From assembly GCA_028227395.1 (NCBI GenBank), contig JAOIZZ010000015.1, positions 1-32,742 of the forward strand: a stretch of 32,742 nucleotides of DNA, written 5' to 3'. A program made the position numbers and the translations under genes. Positions 9,391-19,234 of the stretch are shown piece after piece (position 1 is the stretch's first letter; each line of letters opens with the position of its first letter). The DNA comes from Woeseiaceae bacterium (GTDB lineage Bacteria; Pseudomonadota; Gammaproteobacteria; Steroidobacterales; Woeseiaceae). The notes under the pieces are model-generated. The model did not search any database. It had not been told where the DNA came from and saw only the letters and a program-made list of their open reading frames with translations.

Positions 9391-10404
9391 ATGACCATCA
9401 AGGTTGCAATTAATGGGTTTGGACGTATCGGCCGAAATATTATGAGGGCGCTTTATGAATCTGGTAAGCGATCAGATATCGAAATTGTAGCAATCAATGA
9501 TCTCGGTGATGCCAATACCAATGCCCATCTCTTAAGGAGAGATACAGCTCATGGCAGATTTCCAGGTGAAATTGAAGTGAAGAATAATTGTTTAGTGGTT
9601 AACAACGATGAAATTAAAGTTTTTGCAGAACGCGACCCTACTAAATTACCTTGGGGAGATTTGGGGATTGATATCGTACTTGAGTCTACAGGATTCTTTT
9701 GTTCTCGTGATGGCGCCTCAAAGCATATCCAAGCTGGAGCAAAAAAAGTAATTATTTCTGCACCGGGCGGCGCTGATGTTGATGCAACTATTGTTTATGG
9801 TGTAAATCATAATATTCTCACTAAGGAACATACCATTATTTCGAATGCTTCTTGTACAACGAATTGCCTTGCTCCGTTAGTAAAACCCTTGCATGAAAAA
9901 ATTGGTGTTCGATATGGGATAATGACAACAATTCATGCCTATACAAATGATCAGGTCTTGACCGATGTTTATCATTCTGATCTTCGTCGCGCTCGTTCTG
10001 CAACAATGTCACAAATCCCAACTAAGACAGGGGCTGCAGCAGCTGTTGGGCTCGTTCTTCCTGAGTTAAATGGTCTTCTCGATGGATTCTCAATGCGTGT
10101 CCCAACGATCAATGTTTCTGCTGTTGATCTGAGTTTTGTGGCTGAAAGAGAAACTACGATTGAAGAAATAAATGAAATTATGCTTGCGGCCAGCCAAAAT
10201 GAGCTCAAAGGTGTACTAGCTTATTGTGATGAACCTCTCGTATCTGTCGATTTTAATCATGATCCCGCTTCATCTAGTTATGATTCTACACTCACTAAAG
10301 TTATGCAAGGTACACTTGTTAAAGTGATTTCTTGGTATGACAATGAGTGGGGTTTTTCAAATCGTATGTTAGATACAACAATGGCACTAGCGAACGCAAA
10401 ATAA
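9391..10404 (+). CDS. gap: Glyceraldehyde-3-phosphate dehydrogenase, type I
   Basis: A 337-residue phosphorylating GAPDH converting glyceraldehyde-3-phosphate to 1,3-bisphosphoglycerate with NAD+. The NAD fold starts with [14 protein letters not shown]37 in VAINDLGD suits NAD binding. The active site [12 protein letters not shown] carries C155, with H182 in [10 protein letters not shown]. The stretch [17 protein letters not shown], then [10 protein letters not shown] and LPELNG, resembles the GAPDH form of many proteobacteria more than E. coli GapA. Erythrose-4-phosphate dehydrogenase (Epd) often occupies this position beside pgk, but the [14 protein letters not shown] segment favours GAPDH; I consider Epd unlikely, not excluded. 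AGGAGAG lies just before the ATG. It is 49 bases after tkt and 45 before pgk. Confidence 0.93.
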   Translation: MTIKVAINGFGRIGRNIMRALYESGKRSDIEIVAINDLGDANTNAHLLRRDTAHGRFPGEIEVKNNCLVVNNDEIKVFAERDPTKLPWGDLGIDIVLESTGFFCSRDGASKHIQAGAKKVIISAPGGADVDATIVYGVNHNILTKEHTIISNASCTTNCLAPLVKPLHEKIGVRYGIMTTIHAYTNDQVLTDVYHSDLRRARSATMSQIPTKTGAAAAVGLVLPELNGLLDGFSMRVPTINVSAVDLSFVAERETTIEEINEIMLAASQNELKGVLAYCDEPLVSVDFNHDPASSSYDSTLTKVMQGTLVKVISWYDNEWGFSNRMLDTTMALANAK

Positions 10405-10449
10405 ATAAATTCTTAAAATTCAAATAGATCATTAAAGGCGAATTTATTT

Positions 10450-11616
10450 ATGCTAAGAATGTCTGACCTTGATCTTTCTGATAAAAAAGTATTAATAAGA
10501 GAAGATCTCAATGTTCCCATTCTGAATGGTGAAATAAGCAGTGATGCGAGAATAAGAGCAATATTACCAACCTTGGACATTGCCTTAAAGGCGAATTGTG
10601 CGATTTTGATTATGTCTCATATGGGAAGACCAACAGAGGGTGAATACAATTCAGATTATTCACTCGAGCCGATAGCCGGGCATTTATCAAATCTACTAGG
10701 AAAAGAAGTTAGCTTTATATCCGATTGGTATGATGGCGTTGAGGTTGCTTGTGGTGAAATTGTTTTATTAGAAAATGTAAGATTTGAGGTAGGTGAAAAA
10801 AAGAATGATGAATTACTCTCACGGAAAATGGCAGAGCTTTGCGATATTTTTATTATGGATGCATTTGCATGCTCTCATAGAGCGCATGCAAGTACGTGTG
10901 GAATAATTGATTATGCGAAAATGGCTTGTGCTGGGCCACTATTAAGCAAAGAATTGGACGCTCTTGAGATGAGTTTTAAAGAGCCTAAAAAGCCTGTCGT
11001 CGCGATTGTTGGCGGATCAAAAGTATCTACAAAATTAGGTGTCCTCAAGTCATTAAGTGGTTTAGTGGACTATCTTATTTTGGGTGGTGGAATAGCTAAC
11101 ACTTTCATTAAGGCGTCTGGTTATAATATTGGAAATTCATTACATGAAGAGAGTATGTTGAATATCGCACAATCTATGCTCTCTGATGCAGTTAAGTCAT
11201 GTCAAATACCTGAAATTATTGATGTGGTAGTAGCCAAAGAATTTAGCTCTCAAAGTAGAGCCAATACTAAAATGATAGAAGAAGTGGCTTCAGATGATCT
11301 TATTCTTGATATTGGTCCTAAAACGGCAGAAATATTTTCTAAGATTATTTCTCAGGCACAAACAATTATCTGGAATGGACCTCTTGGTGTATTTGAATTT
11401 GATCAGTTTGGATTAGGCACAAAAGCAATCGCTAAAGCAATAGCTCAAAGCAAAGGATTCTCTGCTGCGGGAGGCGGGGATACGCTGGCGGCTATAGAGA
11501 AATACGAAATTGTTGATGATATTTCTTATATATCAACCGGGGGAGGTGCTTTTCTTGAGTTCATAGAAGGTAAGCCTTTACCCTCTGTTGAAGCGCTTAA
11601 GATTAAAGGTTATTGA
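10450..11616 (+). CDS. pgk: Phosphoglycerate kinase
   Basis: A 388-residue monomeric kinase transferring phosphate between 1,3-bisphosphoglycerate and ADP, one step after Gap. It matches the E. coli enzyme closely: REDLNVP at 17-23, [13 protein letters not shown] at 55-67, the VGGSKVSTK hinge region, GGGIANTF, and near the C-terminus [10 protein letters not shown] and [10 protein letters not shown]. Two starts are possible, 10450 and 10459; AAAGG at 10434-10438 is 11 bases before the first and 20 before the second, so I keep 10450. It continues the tkt-gap unit. Its last 14 bases overlap the end of the opposing PhoX-like gene, so no separate terminator fits between them. The usual downstream partner pyk lies about 1.5 kb away beyond that insertion; fba is not in the window. 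Confidence 0.97.
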   Translation: MLRMSDLDLSDKKVLIREDLNVPILNGEISSDARIRAILPTLDIALKANCAILIMSHMGRPTEGEYNSDYSLEPIAGHLSNLLGKEVSFISDWYDGVEVACGEIVLLENVRFEVGEKKNDELLSRKMAELCDIFIMDAFACSHRAHASTCGIIDYAKMACAGPLLSKELDALEMSFKEPKKPVVAIVGGSKVSTKLGVLKSLSGLVDYLILGGGIANTFIKASGYNIGNSLHEESMLNIAQSMLSDAVKSCQIPEIIDVVVAKEFSSQSRANTKMIEEVASDDLILDIGPKTAEIFSKIISQAQTIIWNGPLGVFEFDQFGLGTKAIAKAIAQSKGFSAAGGGDTLAAIEKYEIVDDISYISTGGGAFLEFIEGKPLPSVEALKIKGY

Positions 11617-12979
11617 CCCTTGACCAAGGTCCGTTTATCGCTAAAGTTAGGCCTCTGTTTTGAATATTTACGAACATAAGCTGACCATCTGGTGAAAAAC
11701 AGACACCGCAAAGCTCAGAATCACTATGAGTGTTATCCGCAAATACATATTGCTTCCCACTGGGGCTAATTCCAACTAGACCACAATAATTATTAGAGTC
11801 TTCGCATATAATGAGATCCCCCCAAGGGCTCATTATAATGTTATCTGCATGCTGCAAGGTACTCTCAGTATTTGATTCAGCAAGGAGCTTAATATGACCA
11901 GCAACTCCTTGTGCATTTTTAGAAAATTCTCTGTTGATTCGGTATTCAAATACTTGCCCCATTCTCTCGACGCCACCGATTGTTGCCGTTAGAAAAATAC
12001 TATTTTCGGCATAACAAATTCCTTCACCACGAGCAAATCTTGCAGCACCAGATTCAAAACCTCTTAATCTCAAATCATTTTCATCTGAATCAACATTATC
12101 CATGTCAATCCATTTTGCCTCGTGCCATTCATTTTCACGTATGGCTACATCATTCCAATTACGCGTATCAAAAGAATCCTTTTTTGCTATACCGAGGGCT
12201 TGTAATTTTCCGCCTAAAGATAATTGACCGGGTATATTTGGTATGAATCGATATAAGAGACTTCTGTGTTTATCTTCAGTGAGATAAATAGTCCCGGAAA
12301 TTGGATCAACCGCAGCTGCCTCATGTTCAAAACGACCCATCTCTTTTAGTGGAATTGGTTTCGTAGCATTTTTATCCTTTGCATTGACTTCAAAGATATA
12401 ACCATGCCGTTTCTCTCTTGTTACAACTGTATTTCTTTCAAAAGTTGTTCCCGGACTGCTAAAGCATTCCTCACAGCTTAACCAACTTCCCCATGGTGTT
12501 GGACCACCTGCACAATTGTATTCAGTGCCCATTAAGCTTAGGTGCTGACTTTTTGTTTGTTTTGTTAAGGGGTCGTATTCAATGGTTGTGGTACCTCCCG
12601 TCCCAGGAGTGCTTCCATTGCCTTGGTCATATATATGACCAATGTCTATAGTTCCTAAATATTCATTGTTTGTACCAAAAGGACTATTTTTAAAACTAGC
12701 GGGATGATTTTCATGATTAAGTACTAGATTTATATTCCCGTTAGATCCTTTAAATGCTGCCATACCATCAGCTTGAGCTGGTGTTTTTAGGCCATCACTC
12801 ATTATTGTGCCTTGCTCTGATATGATGGAATATTCGAAACCTTCAGGAAGATCTAGAATTTTATTAGGGTCATTTTTTAGTTTACCGAATGGTGATCGAG
12901 AAGCACCCATTATATTTTTGGTATTAAGTGCGGCACTTGCAAGTAGAGCACCTTGGATGAATTGCCTTCTTTTGATCAT
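11603..12979 (-). CDS. PhoX-family (DUF839) protein, Tat-exported, alkaline phosphatase-like
   Basis: A 458-residue protein of the PhoX/DUF839 family. The N-terminus has a twin-arginine motif (KRRQFIQG, R4-R5) followed by a hydrophobic ALLASAA stretch, indicating folded export to the periplasm. The mature part has [23 protein letters not shown] and the family block [17 protein letters not shown], with C156 and E170/E171 in positions that belong to the metal site of PhoX-type phosphatases, plus [10 protein letters not shown] and a C-terminal [10 protein letters not shown]. Family members studied in detail are calcium- and iron-dependent phosphatases, but many DUF839 paralogues are uncharacterised, so activity on phosphate esters is inferred. 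The gene lies against the flow of the glycolytic genes between pgk and pyk. No Pho box was recognised upstream. Confidence 0.85.
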   Translation of the reverse strand: MIKRRQFIQGALLASAALNTKNIMGASRSPFGKLKNDPNKILDLPEGFEYSIISEQGTIMSDGLKTPAQADGMAAFKGSNGNINLVLNHENHPASFKNSPFGTNNEYLGTIDIGHIYDQGNGSTPGTGGTTTIEYDPLTKQTKSQHLSLMGTEYNCAGGPTPWGSWLSCEECFSSPGTTFERNTVVTREKRHGYIFEVNAKDKNATKPIPLKEMGRFEHEAAAVDPISGTIYLTEDKHRSLLYRFIPNIPGQLSLGGKLQALGIAKKDSFDTRNWNDVAIRENEWHEAKWIDMDNVDSDENDLRLRGFESGAARFARGEGICYAENSIFLTATIGGVERMGQVFEYRINREFSKNAQGVAGHIKLLAESNTESTLQHADNIIMSPWGDLIICEDSNNYCGLVGISPSGKQYVFADNTHSDSELCGVCFSPDGQLMFVNIQNRGLTLAINGPWSRVNNL

Positions 12980-13077
12980 TGGATTTTTATTCTTATTTTA
13001 TATTTATTGATAGTTTATGGTGACATTATTTTCGGGTGTTTGGAAGCTTTTTAGTTTAAAATTGAAGCTATAAAATA

Positions 13078-14514
13078 ATGTTACGCAGAACTAAAATAAT
13101 AGCTACTCTTGGACCGTCTTCATGTGACCAAAAGACACTAGAAGGTATGATTATAGCGGGTATGAATGTTGCTCGTATAAATTTTTCACATGGGATCAGA
13201 GAAGACTACTTTAAATTAATCAAGATACTTCGTGAAATCTCTGCTGCTAATGATTATGAAATTGGTATCATGGCCGATCTCCAAGGCCCAAAAATAAGAA
13301 TTAGATCTTTTCGTTCAGATAAGGTGCTACTTAAATCATCAGATAAATTTTTCCTTGATACCTCATTGAGTGAGTTTGACGGCGATCTCACTGGTGTTGG
13401 TGTGGACTATGCGAACCTGCATAATGATATTAATATTAATGATAAATTATTACTCGATGATGGAAGGATCATTCTTCGTGTTGAAAGAATTGAAATGACT
13501 CGTGTTTATACCGAAGTCATCGTCGGAGGAGAATTATCGAATCATAAAGGTGTTAATTTTCCCGCTGGAGGGTTATCTGTCCCTGTTATTACACAAAAAG
13601 ATCAGGAAGATATTAATTTAGCTGCAGAGTTAAACGTTGATTTTCTCGCAGTTTCTTTTGTTAGGTGCGCTAGAGATGTTAGAGAAACACGATTACTATA
13701 TGAAGCGGCAGGGGGGCGAGGAAAAATTGTTTCAAAAATTGAAAGAGCTGAAGCCTATCAGAATCTTGATGAATTAATTGAAGCATCTGATGCACTAATG
13801 GTGGCTAGGGGTGATCTAGGTATCGAAATGGGATTTTCAGAATTAACGGGTATTCAAAAAGAAATTATCAGAAAAACACGCCGGAAAAATAAAGTAGTCA
13901 TAACAGCGACAGAAATGATGCAATCTATGATTCATAGCCAATCTCCAACTAGAGCTGAAGTCGCTGATGTCTCAAATGCTGTTATGGATGGAACTGATGC
14001 CGTTATGTTATCAGCTGAAACAGCAATTGGTGATGATCCAATTAAGGTTATATCAACCATGAGTGATGTATGTCGAGGGGCAGAAAAGTATATTCTTCGA
14101 AAAGGAAGAAATGCTTATCGTATAGATGATTCATTTCAGTCAATCGACGAATCGATTGCTATGGCAGCAATGTATACCGCTAATCATTTTTCCATTAAGG
14201 CAATCATAGCCATGACAGAGTCAGGCTCCACTCCATTATGGATGTCAAGAATTCGCTCAGATATACCGATCTATGCACTGACAACTCACAAAGAATCTAG
14301 GAGGAGGGTGACTTTGTATCGAGGAGTTTACCCAGTTTCATTTCCACTCGAAGATGAAATTACCTCCTTATCTGATGTGATTATTTTTAACCTAATGATA
14401 AAGAATAATTATGTAAATGAAGGAGATTTAGTAATTTTAACAAAAGGATTTAAAGACGGTCTATCTGGAGGCACCAACTCAATGAGAATCCTTGAGGTCA
14501 TTACTTCAAAATAA
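13078..14514 (+). CDS. pyk: Pyruvate kinase
   Basis: A 478-residue pyruvate kinase, making pyruvate and ATP from phosphoenolpyruvate. The N-terminus RRTKIIATLGPSS and length fit the PykA type. Other motifs: MNVARINFSHG, MADLQGPKIRI, KGVNFPAGGLSVPVI, the catalytic-lysine and metal region IVSKIERAEAYQNLDEL then DALMVARGDLGIEMG, and TATEMMQSMI; a C-terminal regulatory domain with AMTESGSTPLW follows. The small B domain is present between about 70 and 170. The ATG at 13078 has only GAAG upstream. It is divergent from the PhoX-like gene with a 98-base spacer that should contain both promoters, though I saw no convincing pair. A 7-bp stem (ATTAACT / AGTTAAT, 14521-14538) without a T-tract follows the stop. 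Confidence 0.96.
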   Translation: MLRRTKIIATLGPSSCDQKTLEGMIIAGMNVARINFSHGIREDYFKLIKILREISAANDYEIGIMADLQGPKIRIRSFRSDKVLLKSSDKFFLDTSLSEFDGDLTGVGVDYANLHNDININDKLLLDDGRIILRVERIEMTRVYTEVIVGGELSNHKGVNFPAGGLSVPVITQKDQEDINLAAELNVDFLAVSFVRCARDVRETRLLYEAAGGRGKIVSKIERAEAYQNLDELIEASDALMVARGDLGIEMGFSELTGIQKEIIRKTRRKNKVVITATEMMQSMIHSQSPTRAEVADVSNAVMDGTDAVMLSAETAIGDDPIKVISTMSDVCRGAEKYILRKGRNAYRIDDSFQSIDESIAMAAMYTANHFSIKAIIAMTESGSTPLWMSRIRSDIPIYALTTHKESRRRVTLYRGVYPVSFPLEDEITSLSDVIIFNLMIKNNYVNEGDLVILTKGFKDGLSGGTNSMRILEVITSK

Positions 14515-14584
14515 TTTGATATTAACTTTCCAGTTAATCCGGATGTCAGTATGATGACTTAAATTTAAAATTTGATTAAAAAAT

Positions 14585-15436
14585 ATGCAAAAAAATAAAT
14601 TTACCGGAACAAAATCCTATATAGCAACCGATGACCTCAAAATTTCAGTGAACGCGGCTGTTACTCTTCAGCGCCCGATATTGGTTAAAGGTGAGCCGGG
14701 GACGGGTAAAACACAATTGGCTATTGAGGTAGCAGAAGCGCTTGGAAGGCCTCTCTTTGAATGGCATATTAAATCAACCACTAAAGCCCAACAGGGGATG
14801 TATGATTATGACGCCGTAGCTAGGTTGCGTGACTCTCAACTTGGTGATGATCGTGTTCATGATATTGCTAATTATATTGTTAAAGGGAAGGTATGGGAGG
14901 CTTTTGACTCTGAAGTTCAACCGGTGCTACTGATAGATGAAATTGATAAAGCGGATATTGAATTTCCAAATGACTTGCTTCAGGAGCTTGATCGCATGGA
15001 ATTTTTTGTTTATGAAACCAAAGAATTAGTAAAAGCTAAGCATCGACCGATTATTATCATTACCAGCAATAATGAAAAAGAACTTCCTGATGCCTTTTTA
15101 AGGCGATGCTTCTTTCATTATATTAAGTTTCCAGATAAAAATACGATGCAAGCCATCGTTGATGTACATTTTCCTAAATTAAAAAAAATCTTACTGAAAG
15201 AAGCGTTAGATGCTTTTTATAAAGTTCGTGATGTTCCAGGTCTGAAGAAAAAACCTTCCACGTCTGAGCTATTAGATTGGATTAAATTATTATTGGCAGA
15301 AGATGTATCTGCCGATGTACTCCGAAATAGCGATAGTAGAAAATCAATTCCACCATTTTACGGTGCTTTATTAAAGAATGAGCAAGATGTTCATCTGTTC
15401 GAACAATTGGTTTTCATGGAATCACGTAATCGTTAA
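14585..15436 (+). CDS. MoxR-type AAA+ ATPase
   Basis: A 283-residue AAA+ ATPase of the MoxR group, proteins thought to act as chaperones together with VWA-domain partners. Walker A is GEPGTGKT at 36-43, Walker B VLLIDEIDKAD at 114-124, and the sensor-1 and arginine region TSNNEKELPDAFLRRC at 160-175; a helical lid follows. The next gene, three bases away, encodes a VWA protein, the classic pairing. Its ATG at 14585 is preceded by an AT-rich 70-base spacer after pyk with no clear ribosome binding site. What the pair assembles or activates is unknown; homologous pairs occur in many proteobacteria without a defined metal enzyme beside them. Nothing in the window (no dehydrogenase or RubisCO) identifies a client. 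Confidence 0.9.
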   Translation: MQKNKFTGTKSYIATDDLKISVNAAVTLQRPILVKGEPGTGKTQLAIEVAEALGRPLFEWHIKSTTKAQQGMYDYDAVARLRDSQLGDDRVHDIANYIVKGKVWEAFDSEVQPVLLIDEIDKADIEFPNDLLQELDRMEFFVYETKELVKAKHRPIIIITSNNEKELPDAFLRRCFFHYIKFPDKNTMQAIVDVHFPKLKKILLKEALDAFYKVRDVPGLKKKPSTSELLDWIKLLLAEDVSADVLRNSDSRKSIPPFYGALLKNEQDVHLFEQLVFMESRNR

Positions 15437-15439
15437 AAA

Positions 15440-16615
15440 ATGCTAATAAAATTCTTTTTTATGCTTCGTGTCGCTGGTTTAAAACCATCGATCACAGAAT
15501 TATTGCATTTATTAGGAGTTATTAGGCATGGCATCACTGAATTTAGTGTAGAAAATTTCTATTATCTGGCAAGAGCTACAATGATTAAGGATGAAGCTCT
15601 TTATGATCGCTTCGATCAAATTTTTGCTGCACATTTTTCTGGTATTGAAAAAATAATGGATGATTTGTTTTCCGATGTCCCTGAGGAATGGTTAAAAAAG
15701 CAGTCAGAATTGATGTTGACTGAAGCTGAAAGAGCCGAAATTGAGGCAATGGGTGGGTTTGAGAAATTACTAGAAACTTTGAAAAAACGTTTTGAGGAGC
15801 AAAAAGAACGACATCAAGGTGGTAGCAAATGGATTGGAACTGCCGGAACATCTCCTTATGGTGCTTATGGCTATAATCCAGAAGGAGTTAGGATTGGTCA
15901 GGCAGGCTCTAGGCATCGCAGAGCAGTTAAAGTTTGGGATAAAAGAGAATTTCGTAATTTAGATAATTCGGTTAATTTGGGTACGAGAGAAATTAAAATT
16001 GCGATGCGTCAATTACGAAGATTTGCAAGAGAAGGCTTAGCGGATCAACTTGATATTAGTAATACAATTGATAGCACAGCTAAAAATGCAGGATTGCTGG
16101 ATTTAAAGATGATGCCCGAAAGGCGTAACTCGATCAAAATACTACTGTGTCTTGATGTTGGTGGATCGATGGATGATCACGTTAAGATTTGTGAAGAGAT
16201 ATTTTCTGCAGCAAGCAGCGAATTTAAAAATCTTGAATATTTCTATTTTCATAATTTTCTTTATGAGAATTTATGGAAGGATAATCATAGAAGGGATAAA
16301 GAATTAATTCCTGTTTCTGAGATTATTAATAAATATGGTCATGATTATAAATTGGTATTTGTTGGTGATGCCACAATGAGTCCATACGAAATTGCTTATC
16401 CTGGGGGGTCTATTGAGCACTGGAATGAGGAATCGGGAGCAATATGGATTCAACGAATACTAAAGAATTTTAGAAACGCTGTATGGCTTAATCCGGAACC
16501 ATTTGATCGGTGGGAATACACTCCATCTATCAAACTTACTAATGAATTGATGAACGGTAGAATGTTCCCATTAACACTGAGCGGCTTATCAGATGCAATA
16601 AAAGAATTGCATTGA
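15440..16615 (+). CDS. VWA domain protein, CoxE-like
   Basis: A 391-residue protein with a C-terminal von Willebrand A domain, the likely partner of the preceding MoxR ATPase. The N-terminal half (residues 1-130) is alpha-helical and charged and ends in a glycine-rich segment, GTAGTSPYGAYGYNPEG near 133-149. The VWA domain starts around 230: its metal-site motif is DVGGSM at 239-244, so the first serine of the canonical DxSxS is glycine, and a later aspartate lies in VFVGDATMSP near 307-316. My recollection is that DVGGSM is common in this CoxE-like subfamily, so this is a variant rather than damage. The start at 15440 (MLIKFFFMLRVAGLKPS) fits family N-termini better than the internal ATG at 15461. 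Confidence 0.87.
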   Translation: MLIKFFFMLRVAGLKPSITELLHLLGVIRHGITEFSVENFYYLARATMIKDEALYDRFDQIFAAHFSGIEKIMDDLFSDVPEEWLKKQSELMLTEAERAEIEAMGGFEKLLETLKKRFEEQKERHQGGSKWIGTAGTSPYGAYGYNPEGVRIGQAGSRHRRAVKVWDKREFRNLDNSVNLGTREIKIAMRQLRRFAREGLADQLDISNTIDSTAKNAGLLDLKMMPERRNSIKILLCLDVGGSMDDHVKICEEIFSAASSEFKNLEYFYFHNFLYENLWKDNHRRDKELIPVSEIINKYGHDYKLVFVGDATMSPYEIAYPGGSIEHWNEESGAIWIQRILKNFRNAVWLNPEPFDRWEYTPSIKLTNELMNGRMFPLTLSGLSDAIKELH

Positions 16616-16653
16616 TAACTTAAAGTAAAATTTTAATTTTTTAACTATATACT

Positions 16654-16668
16654 ATTCATAATATGAAT
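16654..16668. repeat. Perfect palindrome over the patatin gene start codon
   Basis: ATTCATA (16654-16660) and TATGAAT (16662-16668) are perfect inverted arms around one central base. The right arm contains the ATG at 16663. It could be an operator, but AT-rich palindromes of this size arise by chance. Confidence 0.35.
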
Positions 16669-17835
16669 AATCGCCCAATAAATGGATTAGTATTACCTGG
16701 TGGAGGTGCAAGGGGTGCTTATCAAGTCGGAGTTTTAAAAGCGATTGCATCTCTAGCACCTAAAGGTTCAGCAAACCCATTTCCCATTATAAGTGGCACT
16801 TCAGCCGGAGCGGTAAATGCTTCGGTAATAGCAGCTAATGCACAATCATTTGATAAAGCTATAAATAAATTGGATGATGTTTGGGGGAATTTTAAAAGTA
16901 ATCAGGTATACAAGACAGATAATCTAACTATGCTAAAAAGTAGCCTGCATTGGCTAATTTCAATTGTACTGGGCGGATATCCTTTTGGTGCACCAAAATC
17001 ACTTTTAGATAATACTCCCTTAAAAAAACTATTAGAGAGTCATATTGATTTTACAAATATACAAATAAATATTGATAAAAATCTGATAAGAGCCATAGGA
17101 ATTACAGCTGCGGGCTATACCTCGCAGTGCTCTACTTCATTTTTTCAAACCTCAATGAAAATAGATAAATGGGCACGTACACGTCGACGAGGAGTAAAGT
17201 GTAATGTGACTATTGATCACCTTATGGGTAGTCTCGCGATTCCAATGATATTTCCACAAATAAAGATAAATGGTGAATATTTTGGTGATGGAGCAATGCG
17301 TCAATCCACCCCTCTAAGTCCTGCGATACATTTAGGCGCGGATCGTATTTTAGTCATTGGTGTAAGGAATCAAAAAATTGAATCGATAAATAAAAATACT
17401 CAATCAGATTACCCATCTTTTGCAAATATCTCTGGATATGTTTTAGATACGTTATTTATGGATGGCTTGTATTCTGACCTCGAAAGATTAATAAGTGTTA
17501 ATAAATTAATAGATTCTAGGGGTGATATTTACTCCGAAGGCTCCAGTCCTAAAATGCGTGCTATTGATACGATGATTATAAATCCTACAAAAAGTTTGAC
17601 AGATATTGCCCATGAATCTCGTTTATCAATGCCAAGATCTATAAGAATTATCTTAAGAGGTATTAGTGGTAAAGATAATAGTAGCGCCAGCCGGCTGCTA
17701 AGTTTTTTATTATTTGAAGCTCAATATACAAAGAAATTAATTGACTTAGGTTACAGGGATGCAATGGCAGTAGAGAAGGAACTATCAGATTTTATTAATG
17801 GTAAAAATATACCTAGATTTGTGAATTCTGGATAG
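16663..17835 (+). CDS. Patatin-like phospholipase
   Basis: A 390-residue member of the bacterial patatin family, lipid acyl hydrolases with a Ser-Asp dyad. The oxyanion-hole motif GGGARGAY is at 13-20, the nucleophile elbow GTSAG has S47, and the catalytic aspartate D209 is in FGDGAMRQ. No signal peptide or clear membrane span is present, so it is probably cytosolic or peripherally bound to the inner membrane. The C-terminal 150 residues are basic and match nothing I recognise. The exact lipid substrate cannot be told from sequence. It starts 47 bases after the VWA gene on the same strand and could share that transcript; the palindrome at its start codon hints at separate control. Its end faces mgtE across 44 bases without a clear terminator. 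Confidence 0.9.
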   Translation: MNNRPINGLVLPGGGARGAYQVGVLKAIASLAPKGSANPFPIISGTSAGAVNASVIAANAQSFDKAINKLDDVWGNFKSNQVYKTDNLTMLKSSLHWLISIVLGGYPFGAPKSLLDNTPLKKLLESHIDFTNIQINIDKNLIRAIGITAAGYTSQCSTSFFQTSMKIDKWARTRRRGVKCNVTIDHLMGSLAIPMIFPQIKINGEYFGDGAMRQSTPLSPAIHLGADRILVIGVRNQKIESINKNTQSDYPSFANISGYVLDTLFMDGLYSDLERLISVNKLIDSRGDIYSEGSSPKMRAIDTMIINPTKSLTDIAHESRLSMPRSIRIILRGISGKDNSSASRLLSFLLFEAQYTKKLIDLGYRDAMAVEKELSDFINGKNIPRFVNSG

Positions 17836-17879
17836 ATACAAACTAATTTGAAGTTATTATTAATATAAATTTTTCTTCA

Positions 17880-19226
17880 TTAAAGCAAAAAGATCGCACC
17901 TAATCCGAGAAATGAAATATAACCAACCACATCCGTGATAGTGGTAAGTACAACGCCACCAGCTAATGCAGGATCAATATTTAATTTTTTTAGCATTAAT
18001 GGTATGCCAAAACCAGCTATTGCTGCGACAATTAAATTGATAGTCATTGCTCCGGCTATTACTAACCCTAAAAGCCACTCACCAAACCAAAGATAAGTCA
18101 GACTGCCGACGACAATAGCCCATAATAATCCATTTAATATACCCACGAGAACTTCTTTTCTAAGAATCCCTTTTGTATTTATCCTATCAAGATGCCCCAA
18201 GGCAATAGCTCGAGTCATAATAGTTAAAGATTGGGTACCAGCTACGCCACCCATACTTGGGACGATAGGCATTAATACTGCAAGTAAAACAATTTTATCA
18301 AGTGTTGTTTGGAATATATCGACAACTGATGCAGCAAGAAAAGCCGTAGCTAAATTAACACCCAACCAGATGGCTCTTCTTTTTGCACTTTTTGCAGCCG
18401 GAGAAAATAAGTCATCTTCCTCATCTAGGCCTGCGGCACTCATTAATGAATGCTCAGCCTCATCCCTAATAACATCGACCACATCATCAACAGTAATTCT
18501 ACCCAACAGTTTCTTATCATCATCAATAACTGGTGCTGATAACAGATCTCGATTTTCGAATTCCCAGACAACTTTCTCTGAAGGTGTTGCGGCTAAGATT
18601 GGAATTATTGTTTTTGACATAATTTCAGATACAGGTTTTTCTGGATCCTCAGTCACGAGACTGGAAAGAAGTAGGGCTCCTTTATATATGTTATCTCTAT
18701 TCACAACATAAATTGAATCAGTACCTTGTGGAATAGATTTTTGGTTACGCAAATACTTTAATACCACCTCAATAGTTACGTCTGGTCTGACCGTTATGAT
18801 GTCAATATTCATAAGGCCGCCAGCACTATTTTCATCGAATGCTAGTACCTGGGTTAATCTTTCTCTATCCTGATGATCGAGTGAGCGAATCACTTCTTGA
18901 GTTAATGTTTCAGGAAGGTCTGCGACAAGGTCAGCTAAATCATCTAGAGCCATTCCTTCAATGGCTGCGATTAATTCATTTGCTTTCATGCCTTCAATTA
19001 ATCCATCACGGACCTCATCAGCAACTTCGACCACCACATCCCCTTTATTTTTTAACTCAATCATTTCCCATATGATGGCACGCTCTTTTAATGGTAGGGA
19101 TTCAATAAATTTTGCTAATTCTGAGGGCAGTAGGTTATTAATTAAGTTTCTTGCCCCTAACATTCTTCCACTTTCTAGACGATTTTTTAGATTATCTAGA
19201 TTTGAAATTTTGTCTGTATTGTTCAT
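17880..19226 (-). CDS. mgtE: Magnesium channel/transporter MgtE
   Basis: A 448-residue MgtE-type Mg2+ channel of the inner membrane. An acidic N-terminal MgtE_N domain (about 20-135) is followed by a CBS pair (about 140-260), a plug-helix region, and five membrane helices from about 285 to the end. Signature PSMGGVAGTQ lies at 323-332, and TTITDVVG at 428-435 holds D432, equivalent to the pore aspartate of characterised MgtE. The cytosolic domains sense Mg2+ and close the pore when it is abundant. The gene starts only 8 bases after the lptB stop, so it is the last gene of the yrbG-kdsD-kdsC-lptCAB unit. In most gammaproteobacteria lptB is followed by rpoN instead; here rpoN is absent. Confidence 0.95.
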   Translation of the reverse strand: MNNTDKISNLDNLKNRLESGRMLGARNLINNLLPSELAKFIESLPLKERAIIWEMIELKNKGDVVVEVADEVRDGLIEGMKANELIAAIEGMALDDLADLVADLPETLTQEVIRSLDHQDRERLTQVLAFDENSAGGLMNIDIITVRPDVTIEVVLKYLRNQKSIPQGTDSIYVVNRDNIYKGALLLSSLVTEDPEKPVSEIMSKTIIPILAATPSEKVVWEFENRDLLSAPVIDDDKKLLGRITVDDVVDVIRDEAEHSLMSAAGLDEEDDLFSPAAKSAKRRAIWLGVNLATAFLAASVVDIFQTTLDKIVLLAVLMPIVPSMGGVAGTQSLTIMTRAIALGHLDRINTKGILRKEVLVGILNGLLWAIVVGSLTYLWFGEWLLGLVIAGAMTINLIVAAIAGFGIPLMLKKLNIDPALAGGVVLTTITDVVGYISFLGLGAIFLL

Positions 19227-19234
19227 GATTTTGT

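Noticed and set aside
9391-10404. Reading gap as erythrose-4-phosphate dehydrogenase (epd)
   Set aside because: The position beside pgk fits epd, but the TGAAAAVG and LPELNG segments are those of GAPDH.
11980-12246. 88-codon open frame antisense to the PhoX-like gene
   Set aside because: Its composition follows from the opposing coding sequence; no start signal or recognisable domain.
14521-14538. Hairpin after pyk as an intrinsic terminator
   Set aside because: The 7-bp AT-rich stem has no following T-tract, so it is not convincing as a terminator.
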